NCBI GenBank assembly: GCA_012976225.1
Contig: JAAVVG010000044.1
Coordinates: forward strand, 1-64,000
DNA: 64,000 nt
Direction of reading: 5' to 3'
Source of the DNA: Golubevia sp. BC0850
Lineage: Eukaryota; Basidiomycota; Exobasidiomycetes; Golubeviales; Golubeviaceae
A model generated the notes under the pieces. It worked only from the letters and a program-made list of their open reading frames with translations, was not told the origin of the DNA and ran no database searches. Every line of letters begins with the position of its first letter. Positions within the stretch are counted from its first letter, which is position 1. The translations under genes and the position numbers were made by a program. This document shows, piece by piece, positions 31,764 to 42,450 of this stretch.

Positions 31764-34707
31764 ATGGCTAATCGAACAGCAAGTTTCAGATTGGCGCCTA
31801 GGCCCAGGTCGCAGTCTCTTTTGCGGAAGATAGGCTGTCTGGGCGGACTCTGCGGGCTGTTTCTCTCTGCTCTGCTTGTGTTTGTACTTATGGTTGGGTT
31901 TCAGCTCCTAGCCGATTCATCTCACGATGCAGGCATTCCAAATGAAGACGTAGATCGCATGGACAAGAATGAAATAGTGCAGCCACTTTTCATCAATGAG
32001 ACTCGTTTCGACGTCCTGGCCTCTATTTGGTCACCTTATCCAACAAACGGGAGCCAGACCAGTCAAAAAGGAGATCATGTGTACTGGAAAGGGGTCCTTC
32101 AAGAGAACGTGACCTTCTCGGACGGGTATGCGAAGAACGTCAGTCTAACTTTGGACCTCGATCTCAGGTTTCTCTGGTGAGTCTTAGAAGGAGATGTTCC
32201 TGAGAACCTCTCTAGAATGAGACGACTTCTTGATCTTCTATCTTCTTTGCTTCTTGAAGGTCTTTGCCAAAATTCAACAGGTACTCTTTACGAGCATCAG
32301 TCATCGTCATTCCAAGGATGGAAACCACAGCTCTCTCTCTTCCAGAAAATTCACAACTAGTGCTCAACGTTACAAACACGGTCTTGACAGAGAGCTTTCC
32401 GATGAATTTGAGCCCTCTGTCTGACTATCCTCATATCAGCGACTACTGGCGAGATCAGATCTTAACGAAAGGACTGAGAGGTGCTCTTCCTGTCCACACT
32501 GTTCCGTTGCTTTTGGTGCTTCGTCAAGAACTGGATTTGGAAGGTAACAAGATAGTCGTGAGTTCTTATGGCGCCAGCAGTGCTATGTAGCAGTGGCCAC
32601 ATCTTCTCATCAGGCCCGTATGCTTCTGGATTCATAGTTCGACCCAGCCGAAAAGTATCCAAAGTTCTTCATCAACACCAACTTGGAGTTCAAGTTGAGT
32701 CATCGACCATCATCTTTCGGACTCAAGAAATTCCTCAAAAAGTGGTACTCAGCTGAATCTTCTCTGGTAAGTAACAATCAAAGTTCTTCCTAACCAACCA
32801 TTCTGTCTGATTGGCAAGTCGTCTTCCCCCTTTCCACACCAATTCCACTTTCCAGGGCAGTTGCCTGAACTCCCTCTCAACTACTTCGGATGACCGCGAA
32901 CTGACAAAGTGCTACAATACAGACTTTCATGGTCCTTTTCAGTCCCGAATTGAGTTTGTCCCCGAACTACAAAGCGACCACTCAGATCTTGAGTTTTTCT
33001 CTGCTCTGAAAAATCCGTTGACCAACAAACTCGCTCGTAGGGCCTTCTTCGTTCCTTATCTCGTTCTTGGAACCTCTCCTAACCCTCGAGATCTCGTTCC
33101 AATCTTTCAAAATAGTATGAAAACAAATCACTGCTGCTGATCCGCATTCCACAATGAGGATTTCAACTAATCTCGCATCTCTACCTTCTTTCATGTGATT
33201 CATAAACTTGACAGAAACTTTGGTTCATTTCAACTGGACTTCAAAATTGCAAGTCACCTCCGAGAGTAAGTTGTGACTTGTGTGACTGACTCAGTCTTTC
33301 GAACATGCCATCGCTTACCTCTAACCTTCCACTTCTTCCTCAGAAATCAACAAGTTCGCCTCTATTATGGGAGAACGTTCGGCTGAAGCTGTAAGCCAAG
33401 AGATGTTGGCAGGGAATGCTCGTCTTCAGCAAGCTTCGAAAGGTTCTACGGATGGTTACGACATCTCCAATCTCTTCAAACTTGATATGGTGATCGTTTA
33501 TGTTCTTTCTTTGGTCAAGTCGCTCTTAGTCGGAGGAATCTTGCTTTGCGAGTATGTTGGAAGAGACGTTCTCCTCTGGATTTCTATCTAACCGATCTCT
33601 TTCTCTTAACAGGCAACGTTCTGTATTTCTACACGCGAGCAACTACTTCTGGCGTCTCGGTCCATGCAGTAGTCACTACTTCGCTCTCTTTCTTTGGGGA
33701 ATCAGTCTCAAACAGATCACTTCTCACATCAAACCCCTCTGTAAGATGCGATGCAATCGACTATTCTCACGGATTCGATCTGTTTGCAACGTCTTTGTAC
33801 TGCTTAGCTCTGCAACAGCTCTGGTTTGCTTTTCGACTCAAGGTCGGAAAAGTTGGTAGGAAGTGGCCACTTCTCAGCTGGCTCCCAACGATCGTCCGAA
33901 TTCCAGCCGATCATTCAGAGAGACAAACCTCCAGAGAAGACGGCGAGTTTTCAGCACACCATCGATTAGCAGTGAGTAACTAAGACTGGGCCCGAGGTGG
34001 AGTTGGAAGATCATAAATTATTGACTGACCTCACTGTTACTTGTCGTTGCTTCCCAAATCTCTCAGACTCTCATGTTTCTCACTCTCCTTCTGGCCGTCG
34101 GAAAGCCGAGCTGTCTTTATCTGCAAATGGGAGCAATTGGCGGTCTTTCTTTCGCAAAGAATAGCTTGAGCCTAGTTCTGCTCGCTATCCCCCAGTGAGT
34201 TAGTTCTCCATCGACGAGATTAGAAGTCGACTGTCGTACTGACCGGATCTGGCTCTCTCCTCCCTGCTCAGAGCCGGACGAATCTTGGGAGAACTCCAGC
34301 AAGTTCAACTCAATCGTCGAAAAGGGACTTTTGCTGGAGCGTTCAGTGAGTGCTATTGGTCTGATCGGATGCAAAGCATTTACTGATTAGACTCTCCGCT
34401 TCTCCAGAAACTACCATTGTTTTTCAAGCCTTGCGGCATTGCTTTGATCTGGTTCAAGTCATCATTTGGAGCTATCAGCCCTCTAAAGCATTTGTCGGTT
34501 GCGCAGCAGAATTTCTCATCAAGACCATCCATTTCATAAGCTAACCTCTCTCTTTTCTCCTTCTTCCAGGGCGAAGACTCTCTTTCCACTCCTCTTTTGA
34601 ATAGCTCTTCTATTTTACTCACTGGATGCTGGGTCTGGCAAATGCTCAAGTACAAGCCCATAGTTCAGATCAGAGATGAAGACGAAGAAGATCAGGAGAT
34701 GACTTGA
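31764..34707 (+). CDS. Multi-pass membrane glycoprotein-like protein, tandem copy 1
   Basis: Eleven exons join in phase (31764-32176, 32260-32557, 32638-32766, 32856-33114, 33215-33265, 33344-33547, 33613-33971, 34067-34194, 34272-34345, 34408-34493, 34570-34707), giving 712 aa. A basic N-terminus (RLAPRPRSQSLLRK) precedes a hydrophobic anchor at about residues 24-48. A luminal or extracellular domain of about 370 residues with N-glycosylation sequons (NETRF, NGSQ, NVTF, NVSL) follows, then about five or six membrane segments. Conserved marks shared with copy 2 are PLFINETRFDVLA, LYFYTRATT, LLSWLPT, DHSERQ, MGAIGG.SFAKNSL and GCWVWQM.KYK. I recognise no family; a receptor, channel or ER/Golgi role is open. 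The intron at 33548-33612 begins GC. Confidence 0.75.
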
Positions 34708-34873
34708 AAGTCAGCTTTACAGCTTCCAGCGAGCAGGAAGGATAAGGCCGCAATCCTGGTGCTCCTTCTAATTTGTGCAAAAACTTCAACCAGATGTATT
34801 CACACACTTGATTGATGTTCGAACGAAACGGACCAAGTTGTCCGAAAGGTCGGACTAACGTCTGATGGAGTGG

Positions 34874-34905
34874 TCGAGGTGGTGAAAGACCTCGTGGTGC
34901 GAAAG
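34874..34905. promoter_or_regulatory. Upstream element of second tandem membrane-protein gene
   Basis: GGTCGAGG followed by GACCTCGTGGTGCGAAAG lies about 80 nt before the ATG of copy 2. It was kept in the duplication while much of the surrounding spacer diverged. Confidence 0.5.
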
Positions 34906-34984
34906 CAAAATAGACGACCAGCGTGAACTTCTCTCCTTTCTTCTTCTCTCTCCTCTCCTGGCCAATCCCACCCCAAGTATCAAG

Positions 34985-37923
34985 ATGGTCAGTCGAGAAG
35001 CAAATTTCAAGCTGGCGCCTAGGCCTAGGTCTCAATCGTTGCTCCGAAAGCTCGGCTGTCTTGCTATCCTCTGCGGTCTAGTCTTCTCTGCTATCTTGGT
35101 GGTGACCTTGATGATCCTCTACGAGATTCCGAGGGCAGGACCTTTAGCTCTATGTATTCCGGAATCAGAACGACTTGCTTCGGACAAGAACAAGATCGTT
35201 CAGCCCCTTTTCATCAATGAGACTAGATTTGACGTTTTGGCCACTATCTGGTCCCCCTCTCCAAACGTGAACGGAAGCAGCCATGGCAGCGGAAAGGGCA
35301 GAGTTGGAGAAGACCAAATCTTCTGGAAAGGCGCTCTTGCTGAGAACATCTCGTTTCATGGAGAAAGTACGCAGAACTTCAGTCTGCCTTTAGATCTGAA
35401 TTCTAGTTTTCTTTGGTGAGTGCTTCGCTTACTTGAGACACATTGTCAACTTATCTCAAACACTTCTTCTTCTTCTGCAAATCCCCTTGCACAGGTCCCT
35501 TACGAAGATTGAGAGATATTCTCTAAGAGCAACAGTCGTCATGATACCCAAGACAAAGACCTCTGCGCTTTCTCTTCCAGAGAATTGGCTGTCACTCAAC
35601 ACCACCACACTCTTCACCGCTCTATCCAGCTTTTTGCTGGGCCCTGAAGCTTATCACTCAGTTGATGGAAGCCTTAGTCGCTTCATGGAAATGATGGGAG
35701 CGTTTCCAGTTCACACCATTCCTCTGCTCTTTGTTCAAGAGAAGAAAACGAATGCATCAGTTAGCAAAGTTTTGATGTCTCATGCACTTCACCTTACTTT
35801 ACGCTACTAACCTTCTCTTTGTCCCCTTCTTATCTCAGAATCTTGACACTGGTGTGAAACCGCCTTCGGAGATCTTCTTAAACTCACGATTTGAGGTCAA
35901 AATCCAACATCAAACCTGTTTCTTCAAAGAGCATGAATTTTCGATGAAAGGGAATAACGTAGGTTCGAGAATCGTGAGTCAAAGAGTCTCCTAGAACGAA
36001 GCAGCTTTGATAATGTCGAGACAGATCATTGCTAATAAATCTCCTCCCGATCTCTCAGACAAAATGTCTCAACTCCATCACCGACGTAACTGACGAGACT
36101 TCATGGGAAGACTGCTATAACACAGACCTCTATGGACCATTCCAGACCATGCTAAAGTTTGGTCTTGCTGAGAGGACAACTAACATGACTGAAGCTCAAG
36201 AATCTGCTTTTTCTCAATCTCCTCAAGTCGTACAACGATTGTTCTACGTTCCTCATCTCGCTCTTCGAACTTCTTCGGATCCCAGAGATTTGATTCTACT
36301 TCCTCGAAACGGTAAGAACATCGAGGACGTTGCTGAATCCGAAACGGCAAGAACTGACTCCTTTCACCCTCTATCTTTTGCCTTCTCAGAGAGTTCGATC
36401 AGCTTCAAGTTGAGTTCGCAAGTGGAAGTCTCATATTCAAGTGAGTCCAACCTGGTGGGCGCCTGGGCCATCTGTCAGACTGCTAGTTGACCTTTGTATC
36501 TCTTCTTCAGATAATGGATTCAGTGCAATTTACAGTGGTCGTGGCCAGCAGACCCTTAGTCAAATAACTCTCGATGGCAAGACGAGTGCAACAGATCTCT
36601 CTCACGCAGACAAGCAAGATCTCGATCGCGTTGCATCACTTTTCTGGATATTTCTGGTCACCACCAAGGCGTTGCTGGAAATCGGAGCATTGGCTTGTGA
36701 GGACTATGAGCTTGTCCAGCCTATCCGTTGCTATCTAACAGACTTCTCCAACTTTGCCATCTGTTCCACTCCTCAGTCAGCATGCTCTATTTCTACACAC
36801 GTGCCACCACCGTCGGAATCTCGCTTCCTGCACTTTTTTCTACCTCTATCTCTCTTCTGATAGCCTTTCCGTTGTTCCCTCAGCTTGTTCCGCCGGGTTC
36901 TTCCGCCCAATGCGATGAAATTGAATACCTCGAAGGATTTGACATCTTTCTGCTACCCTGGTACATCTTAGTTCTCCAGCAGTTCTGGCTTCTCAGTCGA
37001 CTCAAAGTTGTGCGAACTGGGAGGAGATTTGGGCCACTTCTCAGCTGGCTTCCAACTGTAGTTCGGGTGCTCCCTGATCACTCCGAGAGGCAGAGCTCCA
37101 GAGACGACGAAGAGTTTTCAACCCATTATCGACTGGCGGTAAGTGTCCGTGTGGATGTGACTTGTTAATTCCACCTGTTACTTACTGACCAGCCATTTCT
37201 CGTCCACTGAAACCTTCCACTCCAGGCTCTCATGCTTCTCACTCTACTCCTTTCCATCATCCAGCCGTCCTGTCTCATTCTTCCAATGGGTGCAATCGGT
37301 GGGTTTTCGTTTGCGAAGAACAGCTTGTGCTTAGTTTTGTTAGCTCTTCCACAGTAAGTTCCCCAAAAGCATGGCGTACACTTAGGTGTTTCTCCTGAGA
37401 TGTTGACCAACATATCTTCCTGACCGTCGTCTAGAGCGGGTCGGATATTGGGCGAGTTGCAGCAGCTTGACTTCAATCGGCGTCAACAGACGTTCGCTGG
37501 AGCTTTTAGTGAGTACATCCCCTTTCATTGTCCCCTTTCATCGTGAATTTCCCGATCTATATTAAATTTGAATTCCTTCCCCAGGAATTGGAGTGACTCT
37601 ACAATCAATTCGTCACTTGATAGACCTCTTCATGTCCATTCACTGGGACTTGGATGGAGGGAGAATCACCATCCCCCAATTTGTGAGTTCTCAGAGCCAC
37701 GAATCTCTTTGACCTTTGAGTCTAGATTCTTATCGATATCTTTGCTTTCGGATTTCAGATCGTCAACAGCTCTTCTATTGCGATTACTGGGTGTTGGGTT
37801 TGGCAGATGATCAAGTACAAAGGGATTGTGCAAATTCGAGATGAAGATGAAGACGATGGAACGGAACAACCAACTTTCCAGTCAGCAGAAAATCAAGGAT
37901 ACGAGCGGATACAACTGAGGTAA
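34985..37923 (+). CDS. Multi-pass membrane glycoprotein-like protein, tandem copy 2
   Basis: Eleven exons join in phase (34985-35415, 35495-35759, 35839-35973, 36059-36311, 36390-36440, 36511-36696, 36777-37138, 37226-37353, 37435-37508, 37585-37682, 37759-37923), giving 715 aa. All ten intron positions and phases match copy 1, so this is a tandem duplication that kept gene structure while the protein diverged (the luminal part is clearly less alike than the membrane part). The anchor is CLAILCGLVFSAILVVTLMI; sequons include NETRF and NISF. The matching intron here uses a normal GTGAGG donor. The C-terminal tail differs: copy 2 has an extra segment after RDEDEDDG. Spacing between the copies is 277 bp. 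Confidence 0.75.
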
Positions 37924-38746
37924 AGAATGCAGGATTTTTTTCAAACCTGATGTAGGTCTATCGTATCTGGTGAACAGCCCAGCTGGAGAGTCTCTTCTTT
38001 GTCTTTCTCAATACTTCTTTCGATGATCTCCGGTCTTTGTACTAAGAGAAAGTGGCCTCTCGCGAAAAAATTCCAATTTTTGCCGCGGTGTGAATTGGTT
38101 TTGGGCTCTTTAGTTTGCGAGTTGTCATCAATCATTACGGGACCTCATCTTCCTCCAATGCTGCACTGAGGGAGGTCCCTTCTTGATCGATTCTTCTCCT
38201 TTGAGCACGTTCCATTGGTTTGAACAAAAGTCTGGGTCTGCGGATTCTCCAGAGTTACTCGCTCTGAATTTGAAATGTGCTCGTCGACTCCAACTACTTC
38301 AATCCTTCTTTCCAAAGACCTCACCCAACAGCTACAGAATTCTCGTGTTCATTCATCCATTCGTTCTCTCAGGCATTGATTTGCGGATTGGACCCCTGTT
38401 CGTATTGACAGTTGAGTATATAGAAACTACGAAATTGCCGGAAAGATATAAGAAAGATTACTGAGAGCCCAAGAGGTTTTCAGCTGTACCATCTCTTTCC
38501 CTCAATGAGAAAGATTCGGATAGAGCTATGAAACAGTAGAAAGAGAAGAGTAAGAGGGAAAGCGAATGACGAGAGACTCATTGCTGGCAGAGGGAAGCGA
38601 ATTGATTACAGGTCTGATTGATATTTTCTTTTGATTTTGACTTGAAGCAGCTCTATAATTTGAAGGAAAGAAAGTAGCGATTTGGGAGCAAGATTTGTGA
38701 AGGTTGTAAGAAGAGGCAGAGATGGGGGGGAAGCCAATCGTTTCCC
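37924..38746. other. Spacer with an 8-bp inverted repeat; no gene called
   Basis: GGGACCTC (38139-38146) pairs with GAGGTCCC (38172-38179) across 25 nt. Nearby GCCGCGGTGTGAA (about 38090-38102) resembles the CGCGGTGCGA core of the tandem-gene upstream element. A 93-codon plus frame (38183-38464) has no motif and is probably chance. Confidence 0.4.
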
Positions 38747-41479
38747 TTAATGATGAGGAGTTGGCTCTTCTCCCTCCCTCGTGACGACTCCGAGCTTTTC
38801 CAACTGTTCTGGAGCCAAGGTTGAGATTGGACCAGAGTAGTGATGCCTGGCGTAGACGGCGTACCAGAGGGTGGTGAGGATGACGACTGCACCGGTAAGG
38901 ACAGAGGCGTAGTTGAAACTGAGAACGAGAGGGAAGAATTGTAGAAGGTGAGAAGGAGAGTTAGCATAGTACTTTTTCAAGAGACTAAACGGTAGCCGGA
39001 ATGCCCGGCGAAGATAAATGAATTCGTATACTAACGTGGAAGCATCGAAAGAAGCAGTGATTGGGAAACAAAGAACGGTAACCTCGAATAGAGTCCAAAT
39101 GACTGCGATGGCATTCACGACTCTTCCAACCCAACCTTTTCCTAAAGTGAAAGGACCTGGTACGAAGTTGACTTCTGGATGATCAGCCCAGATTTGACGA
39201 CAGAAGATAGGGACGATGTAGGAGAGATCCATACCGACGGCGGCGAGAGAGAAGATACTGGCGATAGCAGCGTAGGAAGCGAAAGCTAGGAAACCCAATA
39301 GAATGCAAGGAACAATAACCAACCAGACTGCGTTGACAGTGGTACCCATTCTCTTGTTGACCACAGCGAAGAATCCTCTGTCTGGAAGAGCGCGATCACG
39401 AGAGAAAGCGTAGAATGAACGAGCGTTGGCTTGAGTGGCAGTGGTGACTACGAAGAAGGCGGTGGCTGATGAGAGGAAGAGAAGATGAGAAAGAAGGTCA
39501 GCTGCCTAGTTCTCTCGCATGAACACACTGATTTCGAAACAGATCTCTGCATCAACTCACCACATACAAAAGGCCAGATGACGAGGAATCCCTGATGAAG
39601 AAGGAGATGAAGAAGGGAATTAAGAAAGGCGCACACACTCAGCTTTCAAGTCGAGCCTCTCCTCCCTTGGGGTCATCTAAAATTCTGAGGGATACTCACA
39701 ACTTTTCCAGCACTGTTGTTCAAGATGTCAGCGAAGATCAGTCCTCCTGGCCATTGATCAATACCTCTCTCTAGAGAATCTTGAGAAGCAAGGACCATAG
39801 CGATGTTCAAGACCCAACCAGCGAGACCAGTACCTGCTACTGCGACCATAATAGCAACAGGGGCTGAATGAATCGGAAGAAAAGTCAGAGGAAAGAGAAA
39901 AGTGATGAGATAGTCTGAGACGCTGGCAAGACGAGGGGATGACCTTCCTTCACTCTTCAAATCAACTCACCAGCGATAGAAGCTCTGTGAACTTCTTCAG
40001 AAATATGACAAGTGGCATCGTAATCAGTCATAACGAATTGCACTGAACTTAAAGAAATGAAGAGAGCAAGAGCTTGAGAGTTGTATCCAGTTGCGTCTTC
40101 GATAGATCCGAAGGTGTAAGAAGCAGATTTGAGGTTGCTGGCTCCAGTGGTAGCTAGAACTACGATGATAATAACCAAAGTGGCTCCCAAGTTGATGAAG
40201 ACATATCCTGAGGTGAGCTTGGCTAGAGTTTTAGTTCCAAGAGAATTGATGAGACCGTGCATGACCACTGGAGGCAAGAGAAAAAGAAGGAGGCAGGGAA
40301 CTGATTAGAATCTTGGATTCTTTGGCTTCCACAAGAGCTCTTCTCGTTCTGCGGAATCACAGATCCTTTATCTCTTGTTCGATCGTCTCTGGAGAGTTCC
40401 CTTCTCCTTCGCGACGCCTTTCCTCTTATTTCTCCAACTGATTTTCGACTCCTTCTCCTCTCCCCTTCGATTCCCACATCTTGCCTCTATCCCTACTCAC
40501 ATAAAGCAATGTAAAGTCCAACAGTGGCACCAGTAGAAGCAACATATCCAGAAGCAACATAAGCATAAGCCCAAATCATTTGAGACAAACCATATTCAGT
40601 TCCAGCGATTCCAGCCAATTGACCAAGGATATTAAGAGAACCAGTAATCCAAGCAGTTAAAGCTCTAGCTCTCCTTGGGACCAGAAGACCAGAAGCCGAG
40701 TAAAGACCTCCAGCTGAAGGATAGGCAGAACAGATCTCAGCAATGGCAATTCCTAAGAACATGTTGAAACATGATCCCATAAACCAGGCCCAGACAACTC
40801 CTCCGCCTGATAGGAAAGGGCATCAAAAAGAGAAAAAGGGAAGAGGGGGAGGAAGAGAGGAAGGAATGAGAAGACTGCGAGCGGGAAATCAAAGTTGGTA
40901 TAGGGTTGAGTACTCACCTCCTCCAGAGGTGAAAGGGGTATTCATCGTTGTAGCCACACTCGACTTTGTAGAGAAAAGAGGGAGGAGGGGAGAAGTCAAC
41001 CACCGCTCTTGCTAGATGAAGTGTAAAAAATAAAAATAAAAAACGTTGGGTCCCGAGAAGGTGGAACTCACCACAAGACCCTAATAAACAACAGGAGAGA
41101 GGATCAGAGGATAGAGGGTTATTCAAAGCAGTCAGTCAACGATTTCAAAACTGCATCATCTCAATTCTGAAGATTTCTCAATTTTCCAAGTGCAGCATCA
41201 TTCACCGATCCAGTCTCTACCATTGCTTGTCCAGCTCTGTGTACTCACCATGATAGAGAAAGCATAACTAATAGTACTAAAACTCTTGAATTCTCTAGCG
41301 AATTCAGATTTGTGACCCATTCTAGCAGCCAAAGCTGCGTCATCGTCATTTAAAGAAGATGCATCAACATCAGCTGGTTGATGCGAAACTCTTGGACCAC
41401 CATCTGAAGATTTCTTTTCTGTTGAATTCTTGTCTCCAGAAGATTTTGATGAGATCGAGGATGATTTGATTTCAGACAT
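38747..41479 (-). CDS. Amino acid/GABA/choline-type permease (APC superfamily)
   Basis: A plasma-membrane or vacuolar proton-coupled transporter. Nine exons join in phase (38747-38918, 39036-39465, 39561-39591, 39700-39863, 39971-40267, 40501-40806, 40918-40963, 41072-41080, 41249-41479), giving 561 aa. Motifs typical of the Uga4/Hnm1/Bat1 group are EFKSFSTISYAFSIMGLV, SSVATTMNTPFTSGG, IAEICSAYPSAGGLYSASGL, DYDATCHISEEVHRASI and ARSFYAFSRDRALPDRGFF. About 12 membrane segments are expected. The N-terminal 60 residues are polar and Ser-rich. Substrate cannot be set from sequence; GABA, choline or other amines are all possible. Exon 8 of the strand order listed (exon 2 in the transcript) is only 9 nt. 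Confidence 0.9.
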
Positions 41480-42450
41480 TGTGAGAACTGAAAGCGGGTG
41501 GAGTTAGGATCGAAAGGGAGTTGTTATGAAGAGGAGGTTAAGGGAGAGGAAAGAGGAGGAGAGGAAGAAGTTCGACTTGATCGACTCCAGTTTGGGTAGG
41601 AATGGAGATAGGTTTGGGTCTTGAAGAAAGATAGGTAATCGAAAGAAGTATCCTCACTGGATTGGCGTTGAGATAAGAAGAGAGAGTTGAAGGTGAGGGA
41701 TAGGAAAGGAAAGGTAAGGAAAGGAAAAAGGGAGAAGATGGATGATTGCCGGTTGTGGTTCCCGTTTTATCTTTGAATTGAAGGGCTCGTGTGATTGGAA
41801 CTCAAGAGAGGATCAAGATACTATTTGAAGTTGAGCCTAGGAAGATAGATACACTTTGCTTCATGGTCCTGGCCCACGGAAAATCTTCTTGCGCTCTCTT
41901 CCACCGACCAGCATCGATCTCGAATCCCTCTCATTTGCAAGTTCACCAATTACTTCTCTCTGATACAGTAGCAATCCGATTCGAGTACTCACAAGTAAAC
42001 TTGATATTGTGGGAGGAGGTCAACAGAAGAGAGAATTTTTTGGATAAAAGTAGAACTTGGAATTTTTCTGAGGCCCAGATTTTGAGGAAACTCCTTCTAA
42101 GTCCAGACCCCTTCTTCGCCACCGTTGACTGTTCCACGTTCCACCTTCCTCTCTTTCAAGCCCCTTTTCAGGACAAAGAAACTGATTGAAGTAGTCGCTC
42201 AATTTGGAATGGAAACTACGTCATTATCGTCTTTCGTCTCATCGATCATCTAACTCAACTCATCCTCTCTCTCTCTCTTCTCTCTCGTCTACACTTCCGT
42301 TCGAAGACCTTTTCTCTCCCAGTCATTAGAAAGAAGACGAGTGATTAAAAAATATTTACAATTGGAAAAAATGGAGAAGAGACAAAACCAAGAAAGAGGT
42401 ATAGAAGAACCAGTCCCCAGTGACTTCAGTCGAATCTAGAGCATTTTAGA
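41480..42450. other. Spacer between permease promoter and next gene's 3' end
   Basis: Holds the permease promoter with A/G-rich GGAAAGGAAAGG-type tracts around 41690-41730. A 132-codon plus frame (41791-42189) lacks any domain or splice context and is not called. Confidence 0.45.

Noticed and set aside
41791-42189. 132-codon plus frame upstream of the permease
   Set aside because: No domain, no splice context and no coding-like bias that I can see; left as spacer.
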